Assembly (NCBI RefSeq): GCF_001434785.1
Contig: NZ_AZDT01000011.1
Location: forward strand, 1 to 45,598
Source: Levilactobacillus namurensis DSM 19117
GTDB lineage: Bacteria > Bacillota > Bacilli > Lactobacillales > Lactobacillaceae
Direction: 5' to 3'
Length of the DNA stretch: 45,598 nt
In this document: one piece after another, positions 31,345-40,848 of the stretch
Layout of the letters: each line of letters starts with the position of its first letter
How positions within the stretch are numbered: the stretch's first letter is position 1
Program-made: the position numbers and the translations under genes
Notes under the pieces: generated by a model
What the model saw: only the letters and a program-made list of their open reading frames with translations
What the model was told of the DNA's origin: nothing
Databases searched by the model: none

Positions 31345-32494
31345 GTTGACTCGCCGCCTTGGTACGAGGCCGCCGTTGTGCCCAGAATTGGAAGTAGTCT
31401 GTCCGCAACGCCCCGTTATAGAGTTTCCGCTTCTTAGTGGCTTTTTGGCCGTAGAAGTGTTCGAATTCAAGGTCAGCCGTTAAGATGTACTTCGACCAAT
31501 CCGTGAGGGGCTTGAAGACCTGTCCCATCTGTCGGTAGAGTTCGCGTACCCCGGCTTGGTCACTTAACCGTTCTCCGTAAGGCGGGTTCGCAACGATGAC
31601 ACCGTGATGCAGTTCCGTGGTGAAGTCCTGAACCGCCAATTGCTTGAACGTGATATCCTGTGAAAGGCCCGCCTCCTCGGCGTTTCGCTTGGCAATGGCA
31701 ATCATGTGGCCATCAATGTCACTACCGAAGATTTGGAGGGGCGTGTCATAGTCTGCCTGGGCATCAGCTTCCGCGCGCACCTGCCGACTGAGTTCGTTAG
31801 GGATCCAGTCCCAAGTCTCGCAAAGGAAGTCGCGGTTATAACCGGGAGCCAAGTTACGTCCAATCATGGCCGCTTCGATCGGAATCGTACCGGATCCGCA
31901 GACTGGGTCAACGAACGGCATATCGGTGTGCCAGCTGGTCAGCGCAATCAGGGCCGCAGCCATGTTTTCCTTGATAGGCGCGCCCCCCTTACCGACCCGG
32001 TAGCCCCGTTTGAAGAGACTAGGGCCCGTTGTGTCTAAGGTTAAGAGAACGTGATTCTTATTAATGATGACTTCCAACGGGTACGTGGCTCCGGTTTCTG
32101 GTAACCGCGTCCGTCGGTGATAAATGGCCGCCAGCTTAGTCGCGACCGCTTTTTTAACGATTGCTTGTGCGTCGGGAACACTATGCAACTGGGACTTTTG
32201 TGAGCGCCCTTCAACGGGGAAGACTGCGTCCATGGGGAGAAATTGGTCCCATGCGACCGCTTGAGTTGCGTTAAATAACTCATCGAAGGTCCGGGCGTCA
32301 AATTCGGCCACGATAATTCGAATACGATCAGCCGTCCGTAACCAAAGGTTGGTTTTCAAGATGTCTTCAATGGTGCCGTCGAAGCGGATACGACCATTTT
32401 CAACTTGGGTCTGGTAGCCCATCTCGCGAAGTTCGCGACCCGCTAAGGCCTCGACCCCGGCGGCAGTTGCTGCGTATAAATGAAATTTTTCCAT
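31337..32494 (-). CDS. THUMP-domain 23S rRNA guanine-N2 methyltransferase, RlmL-like (YpsC)
   Basis: This 385-residue SAM-dependent RNA methyltransferase has a THUMP domain at residues ~5-160. The Rossmann-like methyltransferase domain follows, with FVDPVCGSGTIPIEAAMIG (about 190-208), IFGSDIDGHMIAIAKRNAEEAGL, and the catalytic IV motif VANPPYGERL (about 305-314). It corresponds to YpsC of B. subtilis and the N-terminal half of E. coli RlmL. Its position beside rnpB and gpsB is conserved. The ATG follows an AGGAGGA ribosome site. Confidence 0.9.
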   Translation of the reverse strand: MEKFHLYAATAAGVEALAGRELREMGYQTQVENGRIRFDGTIEDILKTNLWLRTADRIRIIVAEFDARTFDELFNATQAVAWDQFLPMDAVFPVEGRSQKSQLHSVPDAQAIVKKAVATKLAAIYHRRTRLPETGATYPLEVIINKNHVLLTLDTTGPSLFKRGYRVGKGGAPIKENMAAALIALTSWHTDMPFVDPVCGSGTIPIEAAMIGRNLAPGYNRDFLCETWDWIPNELSRQVRAEADAQADYDTPLQIFGSDIDGHMIAIAKRNAEEAGLSQDITFKQLAVQDFTTELHHGVIVANPPYGERLSDQAGVRELYRQMGQVFKPLTDWSKYILTADLEFEHFYGQKATKKRKLYNGALRTDYFQFWAQRRPRTKAASQRD

Positions 32495-32660
32495 GTTGTC
32501 CTCCTGTTGATTTAGTTCGGAAACTCTCGATGCATGCCTGACTAGTTATCGCATAGTCATTCACGAAGCCATAACTTTGGGCTATTTCGAGGAGCACTAT
32601 CTGTAGTCTATCATAACATCTGCTAACGGCGAAAAGGTTAAAAGACGCGTTTTAATGCAT

Positions 32661-32687
32661 AAAAAAAGTGAGAGCCGAAGCCCTCAC
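32661..32687 (-). terminator. Terminator of rnpB
   Basis: GTGAGGGC and GCTCTCAC form an 8-bp stem (one G-U) with a TTCG loop, then seven T on the minus strand. Confidence 0.85.
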
Positions 32688-32698
32688 CACCTGACTAA

Positions 32699-33085
32699 GT
32701 GCAGATCCCTGTAAGCCATGTTTTGTACCACAACATCATTCAGGCAACCATGTTGTGGCGGTAATCATCTATCTCAGACATCTCTGTCTGCCCCACGCGT
32801 CGTTCAATTCCATACGTGAAGCTCCCCTACCAAAGTTTGGGTTTCCCGCTCGAGGGGTTTACCGCGTTCCACCGATTAGGTTTCCCTAACCGTATCGTCA
32901 CTGTGGCACTTTCAGGAGTACTCGGACATAGCCGAAGCCTTAGCCGTTTTCCTCCGCCGTAACGTGCAAGCACGTCCGCCGGCTTATTTTTTCACCGACC
33001 ACGAACACTACAGGCATCGCAGCCTGTGCGAGAATGGACTTTCCTCAGCCGACATAAGCCGACCGCAATTACCCAGGATCTACAC
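32699..33085 (-). ncRNA. rnpB: RNase P RNA (bacterial type B)
   Basis: The minus strand carries the P4 motif GAGGAAAGTCCA and the second conserved block ending CAAAACATGGCTTACAGG. P1 can be paired explicitly: GTGTAGATCC (5' end, about 33085-33076) with GGATCTGCAC (3' end, about 32708-32699). The length of about 390 nt and the Firmicute neighbourhood (gpsB, ypsC) support type B. It cleaves the 5' leader of tRNA precursors. Confidence 0.92.
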
Positions 33086-33100
33086 CGTCAAAATATAATT

Positions 33101-33454
33101 TTACAAACGATGTGACTCGTTTGGATCATTATCTAGTTGTGAACCGAAAACGTGCCGTTCCAAGTTGGAGAGCCGCTTCAAAATATCCATATTGGTGACA
33201 TTTGAAGATGCCGGATTGGCTGCTGCGGCTTGCGGTTGACTCCCGCCGACTTGAACCTGCTTGGTTAATTCGTCGACTTTTGCCAATAACCGTTCGTTTT
33301 CGTCTTGAAGCCGTTGATTCTCTTTAACAAAAGTGTCGTAATCCTTGATAACGTTGTCTAAGAAGCTGTCAACGTCGTCTGGATCGTAACCCCGCATCTT
33401 TTGGCGGAATTGCTTTTGTAAAATCTCCTTAGGAGTAAAATTAACGTTTTCCAT
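33101..33454 (-). CDS. gpsB: Cell division protein GpsB
   Basis: GpsB is a DivIVA-like adaptor that directs PBP1 and other wall synthases between septum and side wall. The 117 residues start [33 protein letters not shown]. That N-terminal lipid/PBP-binding domain (residues 1-~35 with the GYDPDDVD motif) is followed by a coiled coil (about 35-70), a Gln/Ala-rich linker and a short C-terminal oligomerisation helix. The gene lies between ypsA and rnpB as in bacilli. The class A PBP it would regulate is coded nearby at 34913-37237. Confidence 0.95.
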   Translation of the reverse strand: MENVNFTPKEILQKQFRQKMRGYDPDDVDSFLDNVIKDYDTFVKENQRLQDENERLLAKVDELTKQVQVGGSQPQAAAANPASSNVTNMDILKRLSNLERHVFGSQLDNDPNESHRL

Positions 33455-33508
33455 TGATCTCTACACCTCGTTGTCTTATCGAACCGGCAATTAATATAAT
33501 ACCAGTTT

Positions 33509-34081
33509 TTAATCAAATTGGGAACTATTTTTCAAATTTTCTTGATATTCGTTGGCGCTCTCTTGTAACCAATCCATGTCAATCAATGTAAGGGGGTACG
33601 AGTGGCGCTCCTGAAACCGGTCAATGGCTTGATAATCATACTTAGGCTTGCCCGGTACTTCTAAATCATAAACCAAGACGGCCTCGTCCGTGTGACTTAA
33701 CATAAATTCTTGATAGTTTCTTAATTGTTGGGGCCCGTGATAGGGTTGTGCACTAACCGACTGATGAAAATCAACCCGACTGGCAATTTGCAGATACTTG
33801 GCCTGATTGGTTTCGTTCCAGTTATGACCGAAATCCGCGAAAGGCGTCATCATGGCCACGTTAAGCTCAGGATAATCCGCTTTAAGGGACACCCCCACTT
33901 CGGCTGCCCATTGCTCAACCCCTAGTTGGCCACCAGTAATTAACCAGTCCGTGCCATTTTCAATTTTATCGATCAGCAGCTTCTTCAGTGTCTCCTTGAT
34001 CACGAGCAACTTAGGATCTTGATCACCAAAGACACCTAGTTCGTAACTACGGTACCCCGTAAGCCATAACCGACTCACCAC
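33509..34081 (-). CDS. ypsA: YpsA family SLOG-domain protein
   Basis: This 190-residue Rossmann-like protein of the SLOG (DUF1273) family starts VSRLWLTGYRSYELGVFG, contains the nucleotide-binding DWLITGGQLGVEQWAAEVG (about 44-62), and ends with an extended strand-helix pair. B. subtilis YpsA protects against oxidative stress and affects cell division. It is upstream of gpsB in the same orientation, and the shared neighbourhood suggests a division role. The gene begins just before the 34.08-kb divergent gap to recU. Confidence 0.88.
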   Translation of the reverse strand: MVSRLWLTGYRSYELGVFGDQDPKLLVIKETLKKLLIDKIENGTDWLITGGQLGVEQWAAEVGVSLKADYPELNVAMMTPFADFGHNWNETNQAKYLQIASRVDFHQSVSAQPYHGPQQLRNYQEFMLSHTDEAVLVYDLEVPGKPKYDYQAIDRFQERHSYPLTLIDMDWLQESANEYQENLKNSSQFD

Positions 34082-34266
34082 ATCACCCTCCTCTAATGTA
34101 GAAACGCTACCTTTAGTGTAGCGAAAAAGAAGTGGCCGGGCAATCGATATGCCAACTTTTTTATTCGTTGAGCGCGTATCGATTGGGTTTAGGAGTTTTT
34201 ATTTTGGGGTGACCTTGGTATAATGATTTTAACTGGGCCGACCAGCCTGAAGGAGTGTGAGGCACC

Positions 34267-34872
34267 ATGACCATCCGGTATCCCAATGGGCATGCCTACC
34301 GAGCGCCTGCGACCAAGCAACACCCCCACTTCTCGAGTACCTATACTAACTACGGTAAACGGGGAATGTCCTTGGAAGAGGCACTCAATGAAAGTAATGT
34401 ATACTACGAAACTCAGGGTCTCGCGGTCGTTCATAAGAAACCTACCCCGATCAAGATCGTTAAAGTCGATTATCCTAAGCGTAGCGCCGCAGTGATTAAA
34501 GAAGCTTACTTTAGTACGGCATCTACGACCGACTATAATGGCGTCTATCGGGGACATTATCTTGATTTTGATGCGAAGGAAACGCGCAATAAAACGTCGT
34601 TTCCCCTGAAGAACTTCCATCAACATCAGATCGACCACTTACGGGCCTGTACCGCTCAGGGTGGTATTTGTTTTGCCATCATTAAATTTGTTGCTCACGA
34701 CGAGATTTATCTCTACCCCGCCGCCGAGTTGTTCACCTTTTGGGACGCACAAGTATCCGGTGGTCGTAAGTCGATTCCCTATCAAGAAATCGTCGACCAC
34801 GGGTACCTGTTGCCCCCGCAAATTCAGCCGCTAGTTCCTTATCTAACGGCCGTGGATCAGCTACTAGCCTAA
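34267..34872 (+). CDS. recU: Holliday junction resolvase RecU
   Basis: RecU resolves Holliday junctions and also modulates RecA in Firmicutes. The 201 residues include the N-terminal stalk region (YPNGHAYRAP at 5-14 with KRGMSLEEALNESNVYY at 32-48), and the nuclease core with GHYLDFDAKETRNKTSFPLKNFHQHQIDHL. The acidic residues Asp, Glu and Lys of DFDAKE form the restriction-like active site. It is divergent from ypsA and followed by the class A PBP, as usual in bacilli (recU-ponA). GGAGTGTGAGGC precedes the ATG. Confidence 0.94.
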   Translation: MTIRYPNGHAYRAPATKQHPHFSSTYTNYGKRGMSLEEALNESNVYYETQGLAVVHKKPTPIKIVKVDYPKRSAAVIKEAYFSTASTTDYNGVYRGHYLDFDAKETRNKTSFPLKNFHQHQIDHLRACTAQGGICFAIIKFVAHDEIYLYPAAELFTFWDAQVSGGRKSIPYQEIVDHGYLLPPQIQPLVPYLTAVDQLLA

Positions 34873-34912
34873 TCATTGAGCTGATCACGTTTAAATTGCA
34901 AAGGAGATTACC

Positions 34913-37237
34913 ATGTCTAGTAACAATAACACGCGGGAAACCCGCATGAGTCGCAATGCCGACCGTTCAACGGGTCCCCAAAGACCGCACAATGGCTGGC
35001 GAACTTTTCGCCGAATCCTTTACGTCATCGTTGCGGTGATCGTACTGGGAATCTTGGCCGGTGCAGGGCTGTTCTTCTACTATGCCCAAAGCGCGCCTAA
35101 GATTACTCAAAGCGCCCTCTCAAGTGATGCTTCGACTCGGGTCTACGATGCCAACGGTAAAGTCATTTCTCGACTAGGCGCTCAAAACCGGACTTACGTT
35201 AAATCCGATCAAATCCCAGTCTTGCTCAAGAAGGCTGTGGTCTCGACCGAAGATCGCCGGTTCTATAAGAATAGCGGAATCGATCCAGTGCGGATCGTTG
35301 GAGCCGCCTTTGCCAACATCAGTGGTTCTTCACTGGGTATGCAAGGTGGGAGTACGCTAACGCAGCAGTTGGTCAAGTTGTCGGTCTTTTCAACAGCGGC
35401 CTCTGACCGGACTTTGAAGCGTAAGGCGCAAGAAGCCTGGTTGGCTTTGAAGGTTGATCACAACTATTCCAAGGACCAGATTCTAGAATATTACATTAAC
35501 AAGGTCTACATGGGGAACGGGGTTTACGGTATGCAAACGGCCGCCCAATACTACTATGGGAAGAAGTTAAGTCAGTTAAACTTGGCGCAACTGGCCCAGT
35601 TAGCTGGGATGCCCCAATCACCAAGCAATTACGATCCAATCCACTATCCACAATACGCTAAGCAACGGCGGGACCTGGTCTTACAAGCCATGGCTAAAAA
35701 CGATGTGATTACGTCCGCGCAAGCTCAAGAAGCTGAGGCGACCAGCGTTTCGACTGGTTTGGTTAAGAATCACGCCGCCACAACTAACGTGAACGCGAAG
35801 ACCACTAAAGTCGTAGATGCTTATTTGAAACAGGTCTACCAGGAACTACGGTCTAAGGGGTATAACACGACCCGTGGCGGACTAAAAGTTTACACCAACT
35901 TAGATATGGGTGCCCAAAGGAAGTTGTACGATATCGTAAACACCAATAATTACGTGGCCTTTCCGTCTAACAAGTTCCAAGTCGGGTCAACCATTGTTAA
36001 CCCCAACAACGGGAAAGTGGTCGCGATGATTGGTGGTCGGAAGACGGGCAAGGTTACCTTCGGATTGAACCGGGCCGTTCAAACGGATCGGTCTAGCGCA
36101 TCGACGGCTAAGCCCTTGATGGACTACGGTCCAGCCATTCAATACCTCAACTACCCCACTTACGAACCCGTGAAGGATACGGCCTTTACCTACCCCGGCA
36201 CGGATAAGAGCCTATACGACTGGGATAAAAAGTATCAAGGGACCATCACCATGCGGAAGGCCCTTTATGAATCACGGAACATCCCAGCGGTACGGACTTT
36301 ACAAAACGTAGGAATCAGTAAAGCGACGACCTTCCTAAAGGGCTTGGGTATGACGTTTGACAAGAAGTTGACCCTGCAAAATGGGATTGGGTTGTACATC
36401 TCCTCCGAGCAGGAAGCTGCCGCATACGGGGCTTTTGCCAACGGTGGAACCTACTACAAGCCTTACCTGGTATCTAAGGTCGTCACTCAGGACGGAAAAG
36501 CCCACAACTACGCGTCGACTGGGAAACGTGCTATGTCGACAGCAACGGCGTTCATGCTGACGGATATGATGAAAGACGTTATGACGGAATCAAGCGGTTC
36601 TGGACGTTCAGCTGCGATTTCTGGGTTGTACCAAGCCGGAAAGACCGGGACGGACTCCTACCCTGACGATTACGTGAACAAGGTTCCGGATGGCGCTACC
36701 ATGGATTCCTGGTTTACGGGATACACCAAGAACTATTCCGTTTCCGTTTGGACCGGGTACGATAAACAATTTGAAACGGGCCACTATGTCAGTGAGACCC
36801 AGACGACCATTGCACAAGAGATCTATAAGTACGAAATGAGCTACTTGGCCTCTAAGAGTACCAACTCCGACTGGACAGTCCCTAGCGACGTCACCGAGAC
36901 CCGGCAAAACGGGAAGACGGAATACTACGTCACGGGCCATCCCGGAACGGTTACCGATGGGACCACGACCAGTCAGTACAGCTCAACCAATACCACGAGC
37001 TCTTCTGCCTATAGCAGCAACGGTCAAGTCACAACCAATAGCAGTTCCCGGAACAATACGTCAACCACGGAGAACAGCACGTCAAAGGAATCTTCAAGTA
37101 CGGAACAGAAACCAGCCGGTGGTGATGGTAATGATGACTCATCCGCTACCAGTACGACGGAGGCTTCTTCGTCCGCGGCTAGTTCCACTACAGACAGTGA
37201 TAATAATCATACTGTTTCCAACGATACCAACAGTTAA
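34913..37237 (+). CDS. ponA: Class A penicillin-binding protein 1A
   Basis: This bifunctional peptidoglycan synthase has 774 residues. A cytoplasmic tail (1-~35) and one membrane helix (~36-58) precede the transglycosylase domain, with catalytic Glu113 of STEDRRFY and GGSTLTQQLVK. The transpeptidase domain has the active SxxK at Ser397-Lys400 (STAK), the second motif SRN at 454-456, and KTG at 577-579. After about residue 660 a long Ser/Thr/Asn-rich tail with Tyr is exported and is likely an unstructured wall-spanning segment. It is downstream of recU, and GpsB is encoded nearby. Confidence 0.94.
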   Translation: MSSNNNTRETRMSRNADRSTGPQRPHNGWRTFRRILYVIVAVIVLGILAGAGLFFYYAQSAPKITQSALSSDASTRVYDANGKVISRLGAQNRTYVKSDQIPVLLKKAVVSTEDRRFYKNSGIDPVRIVGAAFANISGSSLGMQGGSTLTQQLVKLSVFSTAASDRTLKRKAQEAWLALKVDHNYSKDQILEYYINKVYMGNGVYGMQTAAQYYYGKKLSQLNLAQLAQLAGMPQSPSNYDPIHYPQYAKQRRDLVLQAMAKNDVITSAQAQEAEATSVSTGLVKNHAATTNVNAKTTKVVDAYLKQVYQELRSKGYNTTRGGLKVYTNLDMGAQRKLYDIVNTNNYVAFPSNKFQVGSTIVNPNNGKVVAMIGGRKTGKVTFGLNRAVQTDRSSASTAKPLMDYGPAIQYLNYPTYEPVKDTAFTYPGTDKSLYDWDKKYQGTITMRKALYESRNIPAVRTLQNVGISKATTFLKGLGMTFDKKLTLQNGIGLYISSEQEAAAYGAFANGGTYYKPYLVSKVVTQDGKAHNYASTGKRAMSTATAFMLTDMMKDVMTESSGSGRSAAISGLYQAGKTGTDSYPDDYVNKVPDGATMDSWFTGYTKNYSVSVWTGYDKQFETGHYVSETQTTIAQEIYKYEMSYLASKSTNSDWTVPSDVTETRQNGKTEYYVTGHPGTVTDGTTTSQYSSTNTTSSSAYSSNGQVTTNSSSRNNTSTTENSTSKESSSTEQKPAGGDGNDDSSATSTTEASSSAASSTTDSDNNHTVSNDTNS

Positions 37238-37250
37238 AGCTTAGTCTTAA

Positions 37251-37290
37251 AAAGATGCCCAACTCGGGAAACCGGCGATGGGCATCTTTT
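37251..37290 (+). terminator. Terminator after ponA
   Basis: AAAGATGCCCA pairs with TGGGCATCTTT over an irregular loop, followed by more T. Confidence 0.78.
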
Positions 37291-37638
37291 TTGCGTGCTC
37301 CGGTGGCCCCTGAACCCGGGGCTGACCTGCTAGTGACTAGTTTGGTGTGAGGCCAGTTTAGGTGTGAGTAGTGGTAGTGGTGGTTGTTTTGTGTGCGTTA
37401 AGTTAAAGTAATTTTTATGCGTTTACTTCTTTTTAATCTCCGATTAACCGAATGCTACTAACGGCCGTTTATCTCGCCCACTCAACCTACCCTCACCCCT
37501 TGGTGGCAAAATCTTAACTAGGTTGTCAGCCCATCTGAGGAGCATGCCATCCTTTTTCATTAAGCTATCTCCAGTGACTCCAACTCACCGCACCAAAAAG
37601 GCGGTTAAACCCGTTCCGTTCACCCGCCCTACACGCTT
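37291..37638. other. Gene-free stretch with a G/T-rich tract
   Basis: The left half (37340-37420) has many GTG/TGG repeats on the plus strand (such as GTGGTAGTGGTGG), and the right half is C-rich. No open frame with a start and ribosome site fits, and I see no known RNA element. It separates ponA and the GNAT gene, which converge on it. Confidence 0.5.
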
Positions 37639-38121
37639 CTAGATTAAGGTCTTTTGATAAAACTGATCCATGGCGGTATGCACCGCCGTCTTCAGGGGAC
37701 CCGGTAACCGTGTAAATCCTAGTTTCTGGTAGACGTGGACCGCAGCGGCCAATCGATGGTGCGTTTCAAGGTAAAGCGTGCGATAACCAGCCTGTCGCGC
37801 AAACGCCTCGACCCGCGCAATGAGCTGGTAACTGAGACCATACCCCTGAGCATCACGACGCAGGTAGAGCTTCTGTAACTCAGCGATTCGTTGTGACGCA
37901 TCGTACGCGGCACAACCGGCACCGCCGACTACTTCTCCTTGCGCATTCACCACCACCCAATATTTTCGGTCTGGAGCGGCAGCGTAATAGTCGCTCAAGT
38001 GGTCAAGATTCTTATCAAAATATGCGGCTCCCGGAATCGCTAAATCCGCCGCTCGCAAGTCATCTTGTAAAATTTTCTTTATGGCGGCATTATCAGTTGC
38101 CTGAATCTCTCTAATCTGCAT
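37639..38121 (-). CDS. GNAT family N-acetyltransferase
   Basis: This 160-residue acetyltransferase with the GNAT fold shows the acetyl-CoA pyrophosphate loop LQKLYLRRDAQGYGLSYQLIARVEAFARQAG (about 92-122, with the R/Q-x-x-G-x-G/A pattern as RRDAQGYG) and a C-terminal YLETHHRLAAAVHVYQKLGFTRL, the typical last helix and strand. The substrate is unknown. Start 38121 is chosen because MQIREIQATD fits the family and GGGGGT precedes it. The upstream 32 codons of open frame are rejected as non-coding. Confidence 0.87.
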   Translation of the reverse strand: MQIREIQATDNAAIKKILQDDLRAADLAIPGAAYFDKNLDHLSDYYAAAPDRKYWVVVNAQGEVVGGAGCAAYDASQRIAELQKLYLRRDAQGYGLSYQLIARVEAFARQAGYRTLYLETHHRLAAAVHVYQKLGFTRLPGPLKTAVHTAMDQFYQKTLI

Positions 38122-38248
38122 CTTACGACCCCCGTTCTTTAATCGCTCAATTAGCGTACCACAACTGCTCGTGAATGCCCACTGGTTACGTCGTCGGCAT
38201 CTCCCCACAACACGCAATTTCTACAGCAATTTTTCTTTAAAAGTGCAC

Positions 38249-38264
38249 GTTAAATCGTTTTAAC
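38249..38264. promoter_or_regulatory. Inverted repeat upstream of guanine deaminase
   Basis: GTTAAA (38249-38254) and TTTAAC (38259-38264) are perfect arms around TCGT, 87 bases before the guaD start. Which regulator would use it is unknown. Confidence 0.3.
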
Positions 38265-38350
38265 TTGGTTCTTCCTCAGAGTCCGTTTACAGGCTCTAGG
38301 GAACATGCTAGGTTAAGCCTAAACAATTTTTCTGAAAGGTGGTCCAGTCC

Positions 38351-39691
38351 ATGTCTTCCGAACTGGTTATCCAAGGTTCTCTGTTTACGCCCGTCTCGCC
38401 CACCGAATTCACATTTCTCCGCCAAGCCTTAGTCTGTATTGACTCGACGGGAACGATTGCCCGTATCGTTCGCGCAACGGATACCGACTATTCGGACGTT
38501 CAGCAGACTGCTCAACGCTTAGATCACCTCTGGCAGCTGCCCCATAATCAGTACATTCTCCCGGGCTTTATCGACCTCCATGTCCACGCGCCTCAGTGGC
38601 CCCAAGCCGGATTAGCGCTGGATCGACCATTAGACCAGTGGCTCAACACCTATACGTTTCCCTTAGAAGCCAAGTTTGCGGACACTACCTACGCGACCAA
38701 GGTCTACCACCATCTGGTTCATGAACTACTCCGTAATGGCACCACAACCGCCATGTACTTCGGTACCCTCCATCTCGACGCCAACTTAGCCCTGGCCCGC
38801 CAATGTGCCCAACAGGGACAACGGGGCTTCATCGGCCAATTAGCGATGGACAATCCTGACCAAACCCCCGCCACTTACCGCCAAACCTCCTCCCAAGAAG
38901 CCCTGCAAACCACGGAGCGTTTCATCGTTCAGCTACAGTGCCTGGCTAAAACCACTGGCGCCGCACTGACCCCCGTCATCACGCCCCGGTTCGTCCCTAG
39001 CTGTACGGTCGAAACTCTACGTGGGTTAGGGGGCTTAGCCCACCGTAATGATCTGCCGATTCAATCGCACTGCAGTGAAAGCAACTGGGAAGAACAGTAC
39101 GCGGAATTGACCTATCATCAGCGCGATGCGGCCGTTTTAGACCAGTTCCAACTCCTGACGCCACGCTCCGTGATGGCCCATGGTACTCAGCTGAATGCCG
39201 ACGACTTGACCCTCTTCGCCGACCGACAAACGACTGTGGCCCATTGCCCCATCTCAAATTGCTACTTCGGTAACGCCGTATTCCCCGTCCAACAAGCCCT
39301 CAACCACCAGGTCAACGTGGGCTTAGGTAGTGATTTGTCCGGTGGCTTCACCCCCAGTCTCTACCGTAACCTGCAACAAGCCGTGATGTCTTCGCAACAG
39401 TTACAAGATGGTGTTGACGCTCAAGTAGCACCGGCACAACGGGGACGGGGAACGGGCCGTATCTCTGCGACCACGGCTTTCTACCTGGCCACTAAGGGCG
39501 GGGCTAAGGGACTAAACCTCCAGACCGGACAACTACGCGCCGGCTTCGCTGCCGACTTGCAGATTGTCACGGATCGCTTGGGAACTCTAATGCCCAACGA
39601 CGCTCACAGTGTCTTCGAACGCCTGATGTACCAAACCACCCCCGCGGAAATCGCCACTGTATTCGTTCGCGGCCGCCAAGTCATCGGTTAG
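38351..39691 (+). CDS. guaD: Guanine deaminase
   Basis: GuaD hydrolyses guanine to xanthine and ammonia in purine salvage/catabolism. It is a 446-residue amidohydrolase with zinc ligands at PGFIDLHVHAPQWP (about 75-88), HCSESNWEEQYAEL (about 238-251) and a late GLGSDLSGGFTPSLYRNL, where the Asp is catalytic. RNGTTTAMYFGTLH is typical of guanine deaminases. Start ATG 38351 has AAAGGTGG eight bases upstream; the longer frame from GTG 38339 starts in the ribosome site. It is monocistronic. Confidence 0.93.
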   Translation: MSSELVIQGSLFTPVSPTEFTFLRQALVCIDSTGTIARIVRATDTDYSDVQQTAQRLDHLWQLPHNQYILPGFIDLHVHAPQWPQAGLALDRPLDQWLNTYTFPLEAKFADTTYATKVYHHLVHELLRNGTTTAMYFGTLHLDANLALARQCAQQGQRGFIGQLAMDNPDQTPATYRQTSSQEALQTTERFIVQLQCLAKTTGAALTPVITPRFVPSCTVETLRGLGGLAHRNDLPIQSHCSESNWEEQYAELTYHQRDAAVLDQFQLLTPRSVMAHGTQLNADDLTLFADRQTTVAHCPISNCYFGNAVFPVQQALNHQVNVGLGSDLSGGFTPSLYRNLQQAVMSSQQLQDGVDAQVAPAQRGRGTGRISATTAFYLATKGGAKGLNLQTGQLRAGFAADLQIVTDRLGTLMPNDAHSVFERLMYQTTPAEIATVFVRGRQVIG

Positions 39692-39728
39692 TCGCTACAC
39701 TGCCCTAGAGCTTTTACGCACTCACGTT

Positions 39729-39768
39729 TAAACGGCCACCTCTCCGTACCAGGAAAGGTGGCCGTTTA
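39729..39768 (+). terminator. Terminator of guanine deaminase gene
   Basis: AAACGGCCACCT (39729-39740) pairs with AGGTGGCCGTTT (39757-39768) in a 12-bp stem. Poly-A and poly-T flanks suggest it serves both this gene and convergent nudC. Confidence 0.75.
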
Positions 39769-39785
39769 CTTAAATTCACGTACGC

Positions 39786-40607
39786 TTAAACTTGGTGGTT
39801 GCGGAAAGCCTCAATCATCGACCACGTGAGACTCGACGTACTATCATCGTGGGGAATCTTCTCCCGGGAGAACCACTTGGCCTGCGACAACTCGTCTTTT
39901 TCCAAGTGGATCGGTAAGTCTTGGTCCAGCTCCGCGAAGTAGCCGACCAATAACGACCCCGAGAATGCCCAGGGCTGGCTCCCAAAGTACTGTAAGTGAT
40001 GTACGGTCAAGCCTACTTCTTCTTGGACTTCACGTCGAACCGTGTCCTCCAACGTCTCCCCAATCTCCGCGTAACCTGAAATCAAGGCGTACTTCTGGTA
40101 GCCTCGCAAGAACTTGGTCATCAGGATACGGTTACCCTGCGTCACGCCTACAATGATGGCCGGCGCAATGGTCGGGAATACGATTCGGTGGCAATTCGGA
40201 CACCGTAAGGCCCGTTCCTGCTTATCCGCGACCATTCCGTGACCGCAGTGGCCACAGAACCGGTTATTCGCATACCATTCCCCCAACTGAGCCGCGGTCG
40301 CTGCGCCAAACCCCAGCCACTGGGGAACCAGATGCTCCAAGCGTTTAACCGGTGTAAAGCTGTACCCCACAGGCAGCGTCGCCGGCGCCGTCAACAGGTA
40401 AAAGGCCGTCTGATCGATGGTCAGCAGGTACGTGTAGGCCGCTAGGGGAAACTCCCAGTCCGCCGCAATCTTCTGATAGGTCGGCAACTGACCCGAACAG
40501 GTCACGACCTGGTGGTTCCGGTACAGTACGACAACGTCATCTTGGGTTGGCTGACGGCGCCGTGAATAGTGATTATCCAAAAATTTTGGTTGAATATCTT
40601 GAAACAC
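39786..40607 (-). CDS. nudC: NAD(H) pyrophosphatase NudC
   Basis: NudC hydrolyses NADH and can remove NAD caps from RNA. The 273-residue protein has a NudC-like N-terminal domain, a zinc ribbon CGHCGH and CPNC (about 124-146), and the Nudix box GYAEIGETLEDTVRREVQEEVGL. The family tag that follows the Nudix box is GSQPWAFSGS here (SQPWPFPxS in E. coli), a small deviation but keeping Ser-Gln-Pro-Trp. The start is GTG 40607, with AAAGGAG ten bases before it. It converges on guaD. Confidence 0.92.
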   Translation of the reverse strand: MFQDIQPKFLDNHYSRRRQPTQDDVVVLYRNHQVVTCSGQLPTYQKIAADWEFPLAAYTYLLTIDQTAFYLLTAPATLPVGYSFTPVKRLEHLVPQWLGFGAATAAQLGEWYANNRFCGHCGHGMVADKQERALRCPNCHRIVFPTIAPAIIVGVTQGNRILMTKFLRGYQKYALISGYAEIGETLEDTVRREVQEEVGLTVHHLQYFGSQPWAFSGSLLVGYFAELDQDLPIHLEKDELSQAKWFSREKIPHDDSTSSLTWSMIEAFRNHQV

Positions 40608-40631
40608 TGATGCCCATCTCCTTTTAGCTTA

Positions 40632-40672
40632 GGTCCTTAACCCTAACGTATCATTTAGCCAATTAAGGACAT
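40632..40672. other. Inverted repeat upstream of nudC / secreted protein gene
   Basis: GTCCTTAA and TTAAGGAC are perfect 8-base arms separated by 25 bases, in the gap between divergent nudC and the secreted-protein gene. No T-run follows; it might be an operator or a leader structure. Confidence 0.3.
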
Positions 40673-40848
40673 TTGTCTAAAACTATTGTTCGCTTTTTCG
40701 GGATTTCCTTGAATTTATCCCCCGTTTAGCCTAATTTTACGGCGTGTGACAGCTATTTAATACCCTAGTAATTAGTTAGTAATCTCTTTGTCATACTCAT
40801 CTAGTATGCTACTCACTGATGATAAACCAAAGGGAGTTATTTAAAAAG

